Part shown: positions 1 through 11,228 of the stretch, in pieces
How positions within the stretch are numbered: position 1 is the stretch's first letter
How the letters are laid out: every line of letters begins with the position of its first letter
Source: Ochotona curzoniae
Lineage: Eukaryota > Chordata > Mammalia > Lagomorpha > Ochotonidae
DNA: 64,000 nt
Direction of reading: 5' to 3'
Assembly: GCF_017591425.1 (NCBI RefSeq)
Contig: NW_024465751.1
Span: forward strand, 4,526,001 to 4,590,000
Made by a program: the position numbers and the translations under genes
Notes under the pieces: generated by a model
Database searches by the model: none
Seen by the model: the letters and a program-made list of their open reading frames with translations, nothing else
What the model was told of the DNA's origin: nothing

Positions 1-69
1 CATTAACATTCCGAGTTTAATATGTATGGGTGGTGTTTTGGTCCTGTCATTTTAGGAATGGGTTGTTCA

Positions 70-467
70 TTGGTTTAGTCTTCTGTTGTCATTTTACTGG
101 GATGTTCTTCCCATTTGCCTTTGGTTTTGGTAGGTGCTATTCCTCTTCTCTGTCAAGAGAACATCTTGAAGTATCATTTGTAAGGCAGGTTAGAAACAGG
201 CAAATTCTTTTAATTTTACTTTACTGTGGAAGAATTTTATTTCATTTTTAAAGATGAAAGAAAGCTTTACATGATATGTTATCCTGGGCTGATAATTTTT
301 TCCTTTTAGGATCAGGAATATGTCACTCCATTCTCTTCTTGCCTATAGAGTTTCCTGTGAGAGATCTCCTGTGAGTTTAATTGACATTCCTTTATATGTC
401 AACTGACATTTTTCACGTGCACATTTAAGGATCTTTTCCTTATGTTGGATTGAAGAGAGCTTGATGA
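70..467 (-). pseudogene. L1 ORF1p, C-terminal domain remnant
   Basis: Continuing the ORF1 remnant on the minus strand, conceptual translation around 350-180 gives sequence of the L1 ORF1p C-terminal nucleic-acid-binding domain: an RREW-like segment near 345 and an aromatic/lysine-rich stretch near 265-200. Frame changes and stops interrupt it. It is recognised from the family pattern and from the parallel region 46000-46300 of the second L1 copy. Confidence 0.7.
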
Positions 468-1004
468 TCATGTGTCTTGGTGAAGATCGCTTTTGATCAG
501 GCCTGTTGGGAGTTCTGTGCCCCTCCTGGAAGAGATGTTGCTTCCCAATTCTTTCTCTAGATTAGGGAAATTTTCCTTGATTATTTCATTTAATATCTTT
601 GTAAAACCAATTTCTCTTTCTGCACCTTCCGGGACTCCCATAACTCTTATATTAGGCCTCTTAACAGTGTCTTTCAATTCGTGAATACTTTTTTTGGCCT
701 GCTCCAGCTCTACATCCAGCTTTTTGTTTGCTTCTCCCTGATGACAGGAAATATGTTCCAATTCTGGGATTCTTTCTTCTGCTTGCTTCATTCTATTTTG
801 GAGACTCTCCACTGTACTTTTAATTTGCTCTACTGTGTTCTTAATTTCTGATATATCAGCCTTGATTTGCTTTATTGCTTCCTTAAATTCTTTGAACTCT
901 TGCATTAACCTCTCATTTTTGACCAGAAACTTTAAAATGAGTTTTCTGAATTCTGTGTCCTCCATTTTCTCAATGTCTTCCTTAGTGAACTCTGAGGTTG
1001 GCAT
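468..1004 (-). pseudogene. L1 ORF1p, N-terminal part, frameshifted
   Basis: L1 ORF1 encodes an RNA-binding chaperone that trimerises through a coiled coil and coats L1 RNA. The open stretch is 178 residues. Residues about 5-125 are a heptad-rich, Lys/Glu-rich coiled coil (for example VESLQNRMKQAEERIPELE), and at about 139 the RRM begins (NIRVMGVPEG). Near residue 155-165, after FPNLEKEL, the frame leaves the family pattern; recognisable RRM sequence continues in another frame, so there is an indel near 520-545. The start is also damaged: the ATG aligning with the second copy's start lies near 1040, but a 2-base difference puts it out of frame, leaving the internal ATG at 1002-1004. Coding potential today is nil. 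Confidence 0.88.
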
Positions 1005-1040
1005 TGGGTTTTGCTCCTTTGCAGGGGAGTATTAGTAATA

Positions 1041-2236
1041 TTCATTGTGCCTCTGTCTCTTCTTTTGCTCTTGGTCATTGTATTTCTAGTTAGCAGAGTG
1101 TTCTCCTTGGGGCAGGTTTCTAAGCTGTGTCACCCACAGGTCTACAGCTTGATTTTACTTATTGCAGTCAGTACAACACTCTTTGCTTGCAGCTAATTGT
1201 GCCACTCCCTCCAGCGAGTTCCAGGTCTGGGTTCCTATGTTAGATTTCCACCATGGTCTCCACAGCCCCAGCTCCTGGCTCACCACTGTCCACCTCTTGT
1301 GATACCATGCTGAGGCTGCACCGTTGCCTGTACAAACTTTCTCCCACTTCCAGTTGGATCAGGTCCCAGGATTAGAGAGACACCAGGTGTCCTATATAGC
1401 TAGGTTGTTGGTGGCACTGATCTTGCTGGAACCTGTTGGATGTTAGGTCTGGGTGCCACACAGACCTATTTTGACCTGTACAATGCCATAGTCGGTATTA
1501 TTTTCCTGTAGGACCAGTGCAATTCACTGAACTCAGTGAGTTTTTGTGAGCTCAGCATATGCACAGCTCACTGTTGTCCCCTGCAGTCCTAAAACTTTTA
1601 CCACAGTGTACAAAATGGCGCCTCATGTGCCACTACTTCAGTTCATGATCTTTTGGCCATCAAGTCTGAGGGCTACCCAGACCTGTCTTGGGTGGAACCA
1701 TGTAGAAAGACACGTTGATGCAGTTCACTGAGTCAGAAGAGTTCATTCCCAGCTCAGCATATGCTCAGTCCTTTCTCTTGCCTTTGCCTCCTTAGGCAAA
1801 ATGGCACCCAATTCGGCTCTAGGGGACTGACTGGACTGTGAAATCCATTCTGTTCTCACACTGTTTGTCTGGGATCTGCTGCTCTGTCTCTGCTCCTGAT
1901 TAAATCAAGTGGACCAGCAGGACGGACGGGTCTTTTTCTGGGTTCACTTCTGGATCTCCCAGTGAAAGTCCCTTCCCACCTGGTTGTTGGCCTAGTTCCA
2001 GCTGCTGATGGAGTTCAGATTGCTGTTAGCGGAATGCAGCTGGAGTATCAGTGACTGCAACATTACTCCGTTGTGTCCACTGCTTTCCTGTGTCTGTACC
2101 CCTGTACCCCTGTACCCCTCTGCTGTTGTTCTGTCCTCTTCTATTTCCTGGAATGTGTGCTCTCTGTTTCATCCTAACTAAATGTTTTTCCGTTCGTTTA
2201 AACGTGTCCTTACTGTATTCCGCCATCTTGATTCTC
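1041..2236 (-). promoter_or_regulatory. L1 5' UTR / internal promoter region (copy 1)
   Basis: About 1.2 kb between the ORF1 start and the 5' end of the element. It aligns by eye with 46922-47152 plus 49029-49932 of the second copy. In living L1s this region holds the internal RNA polymerase II promoter. It contains three perfect 8-bp units (TGTACCCC, 2095-2118) that are absent from the other copy. Many substitutions make activity unlikely. Confidence 0.75.
2220..2230 (-). promoter_or_regulatory. YY1-like site at the L1 5' end
   Basis: The minus strand reads CAAGATGGCGG within the first 20 bases of the element. In primate L1s a YY1 site with the core CAAGATGGC sits at the same place and directs initiation at the element's first base. 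The second copy has the degraded CAAGATGGTAG at 49921-49911. Motif and position are seen; the function is inferred by analogy. Confidence 0.55.
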
Positions 2237-3160
2237 CGTTAGTATTATTTTTACTGATGGAACAGTCACATTGGAAACATTTTTGTTGATAGCACATTGT
2301 GATTCTGCTGGTAGGAGGCTGACATCTTTCCCAAGCAAGCAGTCTTATCTCAAGGTGGGGTCAGGTAGCTGTAGAGTCAGAGAAAGCAGCTGAGCACAAA
2401 CTTTGTCCAAAAGCAATGTATAGTTGACTCTTGACTTGCTTAGGAAATTGTGAAGACATACAGTGTGCCAAGCATTGGTACCCAAAACCATGAGATTCAT
2501 ACGTGTTCACTATACTGAGGCCGGGAAATAAGTAATGCCATTTTAGAAGCATTTCAGAAGTGAGATGGTGTGACTATTAGTCATTTGTTAGTGGAAACAT
2601 GTTCAATGTTGATCTTCCATCCACTCCAAATAATCCAACAGCTGATGTTCAAATTTATGTTGTTGACACACTTTCTTCTCTTAACAGCAATAGATCAGTT
2701 TCCAAATGGAAGATAGAGTTAAAAAAAATTTTTTTTCTGTAAATTTTCCATCTGTTGAATGCCAACCTGCAGCCTGAAATGATGACCATCCTGGGTAACA
2801 TGTGCTAATGTGCTTACACCGTGTTAACACAGTGGCTCTAAGGATGAATATTAATTTCCACATTTTCTGGGAAAGAACTGGATACTAAGTTTAAGCAACT
2901 GGACCTATGAAGTTTTACACTCAGTGAGGGATGAAGTAAATGTTCTGAACCAGGGCTGGCTTAAATGTGTGTGCTCTCTACCCTTTTATTTACTTGATAT
3001 GCACAAATAAACATTCATCATGTGAGAGTTTGCAACCTTTTGCCAGGGCTTACTTTAAAATGCACAATGCATTTAGGAATAGGATCAAATACAAGCTTTA
3101 GGATGTGGCAGCCTACTTCTTAGTTTTCTGGAGCCTAGCACCCCATGTTGTTTGAATTTT
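2237..3160. other. Non-repetitive sequence, nothing recognised
   Basis: AT-rich sequence between the L1 and an old SINE. Only short unconvincing ORFs; no repeat family or RNA gene recognised. Confidence 0.5.
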
Positions 3161-3164
3161 AGAG

Positions 3165-3440
3165 ACCAACCCAGAAGGAGAGCAAATGAAGAAAGCTCTC
3201 ATCTGTTGATTCACTCACCAGGATCTGGAGCTGTGCCAGGCAGAAGCCAAGATCTAGCATAGATCCCTGTCGCCCATGGGTAGCAGGGAATCAAATACAT
3301 GATCCATTCCTTCCTAGGGTGAGTAATGGGATGAAGCTGGAGCTAAGAGTCAAAACCCTGAATTGAACACAGGTGCTCCAGTGTGGATTTCAGGCATGTT
3401 AGCCAGTATTTTAACTGCCAGGTTAAATTGGTCACCCTGT
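3165..3440 (-). mobile_element. CSINE-type SINE, old and diverged
   Basis: The plus strand shows the reverse of the C-repeat body in order: the 'ctgttgattcactcaccagg' segment, 'gtgccaggcagaagccaag', then the head with a decayed B box ('gaattgaacac'). There are many substitutions and no clear tail, so the copy is old. Confidence 0.7.
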
Positions 3441-6240
3441 GACCCTTATTTTATTTAAAACTTTAGGTGGTAACCTCACTGAAGAGTAGAATATGTCTCC
3501 TTTGGTCGTGCTTTCCCTTCTGCAAGTGACAGGAGTGTCTGCCCTAAAGCAGATGCTCATCCCTGCACTCATCTTCAGCGGAAAGACCAAGAGGCAATCT
3601 GAGTAACTCAGGTGTTATTTTCTGAGTGTTTTGCAATGTTCACTCAAGTGCTTTTGTTTTGGTTAAAAGAAGATGGGCAGCCACTTCTGAGAATGGAATA
3701 ACACTCAAGACAGAGAGATGTGCCGATTATCTGGCAGGAAATAGAAAAGAAAACGCTGTTAAAAGTGTACATAGGATTTGAAAAGCCTGACAGTTGGGTT
3801 ACTTCAGGTTGGCTCAGATAGCCTCGAGCAAGTCAATAATCGTGAAGTACTTTCTAACCTTTTCACAGTATGACACTTACGGAAGTGATGATGTGTATTC
3901 AGAGCACTGGGATAAATATAGGTGGTGGCTCACTTGAAGAACTGACTCTCCTTGGGCTTGGGCCATCTCGACCCTTTTCAACCTCTCCGAGTACCAAGTG
4001 GATTAAAATCTTCGCACAGCTGTCCTAGGTGGCTTGAAGCACCATGTTAGAAAGTGCAGGAATCTACACAGTAAAGGACCATGCCTTTCTCTTCAGTTCC
4101 CCATGGCTGGACCACAGTAAGCCGTCAAAAATGTTTGTTGACTTGGATGATAATTTTGCATTCTGCAGAAAATAGTAATGTTCTTCACATTTTGTTCAAG
4201 AAGATATAGAAATGTATGATAGCGCATGTTGGAAATAGTTTCAAATGAAAGTTAAACAATCACCTGGTATGTACAATTTACACACCGTCTCCTGGGTGGT
4301 TGCAAAAATAAATGGGGCACTTTCTTTTTTAATGGTAAATGGAACACTGTGTTGGGCCATTTTGCTTGGCTTGTGCATATCCAGTGACAAAAGCTGAAGG
4401 TGGACCACCATGAACAGGATGCCATGTGAAGACATCCGTTGCTTATCTGTGTGTGTGCCAAAGAGTGCAAAGGGGGAAACTGTTATTGAATGCAGCGTGA
4501 CCTAGCTTTTACTTCAGCTCTGTGATGACATGTTGCTTCATGAATATTTGTATGTATCTTTAATATAAAATGTAAAATTTTCTAATGTTAAATGATATCC
4601 GAACGATATACTTCTTGTGTAGCTGTAGTTCTTTCGTGGTGGAACCACCTGGAAATCGTTGCCTGCTGATAACAGCAGCCATTATGTTGTAGATAGTTTT
4701 GCATGAAGCTTCCTAAATAATATGTCCCACCGACCATCCAAAGACCACTAATTCACAGGAAAAAGACGACAGAAAGAACGGAAAAGGAATGATCCGAAGG
4801 GAAGAGCTTAAGCAAACTTGTGAGGGCTTTTTATCACCCAGGTTTGCTTCTGCAAGATTAGTCTTCTCAAATGTGATAAAGGAGGGCCGAGCTTCTATTT
4901 TTTAAATTCATTTTTAAAATTGTACTCTTGGGAAGTTGCAAAAGCTGAACAGAAAGTTGAAATCTGGAAGTTAAAAAAAGGTTCAAAACCTCCCCAAAGT
5001 GACCAAAAAAAATGACTGAAACTGAGAAACAAAGGCCATTTTGGTCATTTTTAACTACCCTAAATTTCATTTAGTTGATTTTCTTTTTTTACTAATTTCC
5101 GAAATGAAAAGAGTGTGTTGACTATTGTCTTTGTTGCTTTTGCATAAATTCTGTTTCTATATCATGATAAATCATGAAATCTGTTATTAAAAGCCAGATT
5201 CTAGAAATCCTACTTTGAGTAGAAAAAGTCACATTGTCATTGTTTGGAATTGCTTCTGGCAGATGTAACTGAGCAAGGTTCAAGTCATGCCCACTATGGG
5301 GCCAGTGAAGTTTACTGCAAATTCCTCCCGGATAGGTTTGGTTTGCTGAGCTGAGAGCACTTCAGAGGGTCACGGTGGACAAAGTAGTCTTTTAAGTTCT
5401 CCAATCCCCACCTCACTCTTACTTCTCTATGTCTTTGCATGGAGCTGTTGCCTTTGTTTTAAAAAGTCGTGTGCAGTTTTCTATATTCTGCTTGACTACC
5501 CACCATCTCCTATGTAAATGTTTTCTTTGTTTCCAGATAGAGCCAAGTGCTTCTTACTTTTCATATGTTTTAGTTGCTATTATATCTGGCTTGTTACCCA
5601 GATCACTACATGGAACTTCCTGAAGGTATTATCTTTGTATCTTTTACCCACAGCACTATATATACACACACACACACAACACACACACACACACACAATC
5701 AATTTGGTGTGTGAATACTAATAAAAGACTAGCATTGGCTTCTGAATTGCCCTGATAAGCAGTGTTGTCCTAAAAGGCTGTCTGTTATACCCCCCTTTTT
5801 AGACTTTTGCTTTTTTTCCAGCACTGTCACTTTTTTTACACTTCTATGGTTGGAACAATCTCAGAATAGCTGCAATTGATGCCTATTTTGGTCCATGCTA
5901 TGTCTTGACTGTTGATTTCTATTCTCTGCCTGGTACTCTTGGGAGTCTGAATTTAGAGTCTCAGGCATTAGCCTCACATAGAGAGTTGTTTAAGTCTGAC
6001 TAGCACAGCACAAGAAGTTTAGATTGCAGTTCTGACATTCCAGTATTTGAGGAAGAGACAGACATGCGTGCAAAAGAGAGAAACCATTCATGAACACTGA
6101 GGGTGGGGGTGGGGATAGCAGTTGAAAGGATGTGAAAGCCACTTCCTTTTCTCATGTGAGTAGAAATGCCAGCAGAAGTTATCAGACCCATTCATCAGCT
6201 TGATCATTCATTCATCTGTCTGTTCATTCATCTACCTTGG
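3441..6240. other. Long repeat-poor stretch with a CA microsatellite
   Basis: The longest run near the left end without a young repeat. No exon, RNA gene or coding ORF recognised. The 3' tail of an L2-like relic is possible at about 4095-4150. A (CA)n tract lies at 5664-5697. The block 4240-4720 has balanced composition and no repeat signature, and is the best place here to look for conserved non-coding sequence. Confidence 0.45.
5664..5697. repeat. (CA)n microsatellite
   Basis: An uninterrupted AC/CA tract apart from one AA break at about 5678-5680. Likely length-polymorphic. Confidence 0.9.
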
Positions 6241-6249
6241 ATAGACCAG

Positions 6250-6470
6250 ATTTTTGTGGGAACTTCTCCATGGTCTTGTTCCCTCTCTTCTAGACTGTAT
6301 GTAGCCTCTCTTCTGTAGCACTGACCACAGCATTTCTGTGGTTCTCTGTTAGTCACAAGATAAAGTCCAAGCCACTTAGCATGGCATCTCATATCGTGGA
6401 TCAAGTCTCTGCCCACAGGTCCCCTTTTAACATCAGCATTCCCACACTTGGACCTATATAAGCTTCAACA
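6250..6470 (+). mobile_element. L2 relic (3' region)
   Basis: The segment around 6358-6425 ('aagtccaagccacttagcatggcatctcatatcgtggatcaagtctctgcc') resembles the conserved L2 3' region with its 'ccttagcatggcat...' motif. Highly diverged, recognised by pattern only. Confidence 0.5.
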
Positions 6471-8329
6471 TTCATGGATTCTTAAGAACATCACCAAAAT
6501 GGCAGTATTTGTTGTTTTTGCTTCTGTCTTTTCCTGTGTTCTCTACTGTGTCTTCTGGATCTTTTCCCGTCTTCCTCTTTGTGATTTGAGTTTTCAGCAC
6601 TGAGCTGAACTTAATTTCATGATGAGCTTTCCCCAAGACTATCAGGATGGAGGGATGTGAGTTCTTTTTTTCCAGTAGCACATTGGAGGCACGTGCCTTT
6701 AATCACTTTGATTACAAGCCACTTTCTCTCATTGGCTCTGAATTTCTCAAAATCAAGATCCATGCTTGTGGAAAAGTAGAATTAAATGTAAGCCTATATG
6801 ATGGAAAAAACAATTCTTGTTTTTTTTATAATGTGTGTTTCTGTAAACTTCTTGATGACATTTTGTCATTGCTCACAAGAGCAGTTACTGACATAGATAG
6901 ATGCTTAGTGGATACATACTGAGTGAGAAATGAATCATATTTTAGATACTAAGGAGTTTGAATATTATCCTTAATTAAAACATAAACATAGATTTCAAAA
7001 TTGCTTTGCATCAATATAAAATTTATCTGTGATTTCCAATCTCCAAAAGGTTTATGAAGTACCTTTGTAACATTGGTGCCTTGCAATAATCCTAAGGATT
7101 TGACTCAGATTTTAAGCAGAAACAGCATCAGGGCTGGGTTTGTTCTTAGGTATTTTATGGAGAATGGGTGATATCAAGCAATACTGAAGGCAAAGATCCT
7201 CCTTACCAGCCTACGTACTGATCTTCTTCCATCTTTTCTCTCTACCTTTTATGAAGTCTCCTCAGCTTGCACGCTATTCCCCTCACATATGTCTAAAGTG
7301 TATCATTCAACAGCTGACTGCCCTTTCCTATTTCTGCAATGCTTTGCAATGTTCTCAATGGAATAGAAATGTGTCTTTTATTTTTTGACCTTTTTTTTTT
7401 AATCACCTGAGTATTTCATACTTAAAGAACATCATTACCACGGTGGTCAGTGGAGCATAACTGCTCATCTTTGTTGACTGTTAAACCAACTGAAGCTCAA
7501 AAACCTGTCGTTTTTCCAATGGGTCTCAGCTAGAAATGGTGGTTGTGATGTGTGTGGAAATCTCTCAGTCTTCACTGTACCTGTGAAACCTGCGTCATGA
7601 TCTCTTTTTCTACCTGCACTTCATGTTACAGTAGAAACAGTTGCATTCTATTTAAATCACATCTACAGTCAGAATGTCTGGAGGTATTGAGTGTTAGAGT
7701 TGACCTTCGTGTTTCTTCCTGGTGGTGCTGCCTTCCAACCCCTACCCCTGCCTCATTTTCTTGTTTTCAGCTTTTAGGTGTATCAAATCACTTTCTCCCC
7801 TTCTTCTGAAATTTGGATTTGAAGTCTTCTTCATTAGTTTGCCTGCCCTGCTGCTCACCAACTGTTGTCCTTGTTGACCTTCTCTCCTAGGAACATGTTG
7901 TTCTGGCATGGTTAGCCTTTGATTCATGTGTCAAAGCCAATTGCCAATCTCGTTTTGATAGAAAATCTATATTTCCCAAATGCTTCTTCCCCCGCAAGGT
8001 TACGGCTTCCAGCCAGAAGAGAGGAGAAGATCATCCAGCCCCATTAGTTCTTTAATTCCTTTCCTTGGGTGTTGTAGGAGTTGAATTTGTGGTAGCCTCT
8101 AGACAGATTTGGGTTCAGACTGTCCCCATTGTTTCTGTAAAATGCGAGCATTATGTCTGCTTTCCTGAGTTGAGGAGAGATTGCAAGTTGGTAATGGATG
8201 TGAAAGTTCCTTGGTTAATATCTGATGCAGAGTCCTGACAGGCACCAATGTCCTCCCTTCTCTCAATACACAGTGAGCTTCACAGGATCATGTGACAGGC
8301 TACTTTGTGTATACTGTGTATATTATCTT
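6471..8329. other. Mostly unique sequence
   Basis: No gene recognised. 6840-6930 may be another L2/MIR tail ('gatgcttagtggatacatactgagtg'). ORFs of 60-91 codons here show no family signature. Confidence 0.45.
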
Positions 8330-8660
8330 TTTAAAAAAATATATATATATATATATATATATTTATCAGAGAGTCAAATTTACAGAGACAAGAAGAGGCA
8401 AAGAGAAAGTTCTTCCATCTATTGGTTCACTGTCCAAGTGGCTGCAATGGCTGTAGCTGAGCCCATCTGAAGCCAGGAGCCAGGAGCTAATTCTGGGTCT
8501 TCCACATGGGTGATGGGTCCCAGGGCTTTGGGCCACCCTCCACTGCCTCCCAGAGAGCTGGATGGAAAGGGGAGTAGCTAGGACATGAACTGGTGCCCAT
8601 ATGGGGTCCCAGAGTATGCAAGGCAAGGATTTAGGCATAAGGATTTATGTTGGGCCCTGT
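8330..8660 (-). mobile_element. CSINE, near full length, with (TA)n tail
   Basis: Reverse-oriented C-repeat: tail at 8330-8362, then 'cagagagtcaaatttacagagacaagaagaggcaaagagaaag', 'ccatctattggttcactgtccaagtggctgcaatggctgtagctgagc', 'gaagccaggagccaggagc', and the head ending 'gttgggccctg'. The A-rich tail has become an (AT)n tract at 8339-8362. Confidence 0.9.
8339..8362. repeat. (TA)n microsatellite in SINE tail
   Basis: A run of alternating A and T directly at the 3' tail of the adjacent minus-strand SINE, as expected for a tail-derived microsatellite. Confidence 0.9.
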
Positions 8661-8964
8661 GAACTATCTTGACTGGGTAGAATCTAATAGCTTGGCATTG
8701 ACTCAGATAAAACTCAATTTTTAAAATTTATTTACCATGTGCTAGACAGCTGTTTCTGTATTTGTCATCTCATTTACCATAGGATTTGGAAAATTCTTTA
8801 AATGCTTAAAGAGATTTTAAATTTTGCAGGCTGTAAGTCCCTATCAGTGCTATTCAGCTCTGTTTTGTAGTATAAAAGCAGTCATAGATGATTTGTAAAT
8901 AAATAACACTTTATTTACATATCAGATAATTAAGTGGAACTGACTTGTTGGTCATAGTCAGGTA

Positions 8965-9092
8965 GCCCTGACTCAGGAACATTAGCAGAGAGCTGGATTG
9001 AAAGAACAGCTGAGACTTGTACTGGTGATTATATGGGATGCTAGCATTGCAGACAATGGCTTAGCTCACTGTACCACAATGCTAGTTCCCTA
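8965..9092 (-). mobile_element. CSINE fragment (5' head half)
   Basis: Only the tRNA-like head half is present in reverse ('gagagctggattgaaag...tatgggatgctagcattgcag...ctgtaccacaatgctagttcc'). The tail half is missing. Confidence 0.75.
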
Positions 9093-10895
9093 CGTTTCTT
9101 ATTTATAAGTGAGAACAAAGGTAGCACCCTATGGGGTATTTGTAACTTATAAAGGAATGTGTATGCATATACTCAAAACATTGTATGGCCCATTTGAAAG
9201 CAATTACTCTTTCACTGATTCAGGCAATATCTAATCAATGTCCACAATATTCCCGGTTTGTATACCAGCCTTGGCAATAATATCCAGTGTCACATATTGT
9301 GTGAAGAGAAAGTCAAGACATACTGGGCCTCTTTAAACTTCAAAGCTCATACTAAATAATGACCTTGAAAATGACTATTTTTATGAAATTTTGGACTTTA
9401 CACTATGATTGAAAGGTTTGGAGCTCTCTTTTCATTTGATCTCCTTTTTATACCAAAGTCATTTATAGCTACCATAGTACTTTGAAACACACATAATGTG
9501 CAGACACAGTAAAAATTCACTGAATGAACAAATCTGTGATCCAAGTCCACATGGGCTGGTGTAATCTTGATCCACTCTTACCCCATATCTGATTGCTGAT
9601 ACTTCTCCAATTGTGCATTTTTACTTTGGGATTGCTATTTACAACCACTTCTCATATTTACCCAGATCCTACCCAGAATTCCCTTTGTCTTCTAGACCAC
9701 GATGTTCAAACCACACTTCACACACTATGCGTTCGACTATTTGGTGGTTTATGTTGGTGCCAAGCCCAATTTTTCCAGTGTCCATTGCTGTCTTTTTCAT
9801 TGCTTTTGACAGGAGCCAGGCTTACCACATCACACTTGGCCTGTCAGAAACATTGAAGAAGCTTCCCCAGACTCAGATACTTGGTGGCTGAGCTGGTGTT
9901 TCTTTGCTTTACAAAGCCTTTAATTGAAGATAACACATGGAGTCTAGCTTGTTTAAAATGTCTCCAAGTCCTGACATGCACTGCATCAAACCATAGGCCC
10001 CAGAGCTATCATCCCCAGAGAAACACAACATTAGAGGGGACAGAATACAGAGCAGAGACCTATAGGAATGCAGAGGTCTGTAAAATGGCTCCAATATATT
10101 CTATGAGGTTTGGCAAAAACCAGAGCTGTTGTAGCCAGATACATTCTGTGTGGAGTTTAAACTGACTTGACAATGTGGTAGGGAAAGTCCTTGATCTCAG
10201 GGCCTATTCATTCATGGCTCACTCATCAGGATTGCGTTTTGTGTAAGGTGTCCAGGATTACTAATGATTTCTGCTGAAACACTGTGAAGGCTTTGCTTTT
10301 CCAGTCTCTCTTTACATACTTGGTCAAGATTAAACAGTGTTTAAATCTGGTATGTCTTGATTTGTATTTAGGTCCTGGAAACTAAACATATGACAAGATA
10401 TAGAGTTGGCAAGACATTTTTCCCTCACTCTCCAAAATGACTAGTGTAATGACTTATTTCGGCTATTTAATTGAGTCCTTCAGTTAGGCTCAAATATCTT
10501 GTGCAGTGGAAATATCAACAACATCATTTTCCCTTCGGAAATTATTCAGAAAGCCTTAAAAAATGCACTGTTCTAACATCCAGGGCTTCCCATTCATGGC
10601 GAGGCATATTGTATACTCAGAGGGTCTTTCTTGTTGAAGACGCCATGATGATATCAATGGTCCCAGCTAGAAAGTTGGGATTATTTCTTGTTTGCTTTCT
10701 CAATTTGTGATCAAGCCCGCAAAAGTACTGATCCCATTTTATTTGTGTTGCTTGTTTTCATCTACTTCTCGCAAAATTATAGCTCATGTCCTGGCTCTTC
10801 TTTTTCAAGGTTATTACCCTATCTGATGACCACTGTCTGTTAATAATTTTGCCATTTTCCGTTCCATCCCCAGCCATTCAAAGAATGCAACTAAG
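9093..10895. other. Mostly unique sequence
   Basis: No gene or young repeat recognised. Overlapping 87-94 codon ORFs at 9593-10165 lie in several frames with no family signature and read as chance. An L2-like relic at about 9560-9870 is possible but not convincing. Confidence 0.4.
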
Positions 10896-11228
10896 TGGGG
10901 CTGACACAGTGGCTCAACTGGGTAATCTACATACAAGCTCTGGCTTCACGTACATGTGCAGGTTCATGTCCCGGCTGCTCCACTTCTTATCCAGCGTCCT
11001 GCTTATAACCTGGAAAAGTGGTGGAGGATGGCTCAAGTCCTTGGGATGCTATACCCATATAGGAGACCTGCAAGAGGTCCTCCTTTCTCCTGGCTTCAGA
11101 TCAGCTCAGTTCTGGCTGTTGTGGCTGTTTGGGGAATGAACCAGTAGATGGAAGATCTCTCTTCCTCTGTGTCTCCTTAGCTTTGTACATCTGCCTTTCC
11201 TACAAAAATAACTAGCTTTTAAAAAAGA
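10896..11228 (+). mobile_element. CSINE, plus strand, full length
   Basis: Begins 'gtggggctgacacagtggctcaactggg' (A-box region), B-box region 'aggttcatgtcccgg' near 10960, the body 'aagtggtggaggatggctcaagtccttggg', 'ctggcttcagatcagctcag', and ends 'acatctgcctttcctacaaaaataactagcttttaaaaaagaa'. One of the few SINEs here on the plus strand. Confidence 0.9.

Larger units (their letters stand above)
1..2236 (-). mobile_element. LINE-1, 5' portion (start of ORF2, ORF1, full 5' UTR), continues left of window
   Basis: Read on the minus strand this is an L1 in the order 5' UTR (about 2236-1040), ORF1 (about 1040-70) and the first codons of ORF2 at the window edge. ORF1 is recognisable by its coiled coil, the start of its RNA-recognition motif (NIRVMGVPEG) and a C-terminal domain. 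The 5' end (GAGAATCAAGATGGCGG at about 2236-2220) matches the 5' end of the second copy at 45278-49932, and the two share their 5' UTR almost throughout, so both belong to one L1 subfamily. The element is dead: ORF1 is frameshifted. Its 3' end and target-site duplication lie outside the window. Confidence 0.9.

Noticed and set aside
2026..2226. 66-codon ORF starting at the L1 5' end as an extra L1 protein
   Set aside because: Its ATG is the core of the YY1-like motif, and the sister copy does not keep the frame open.
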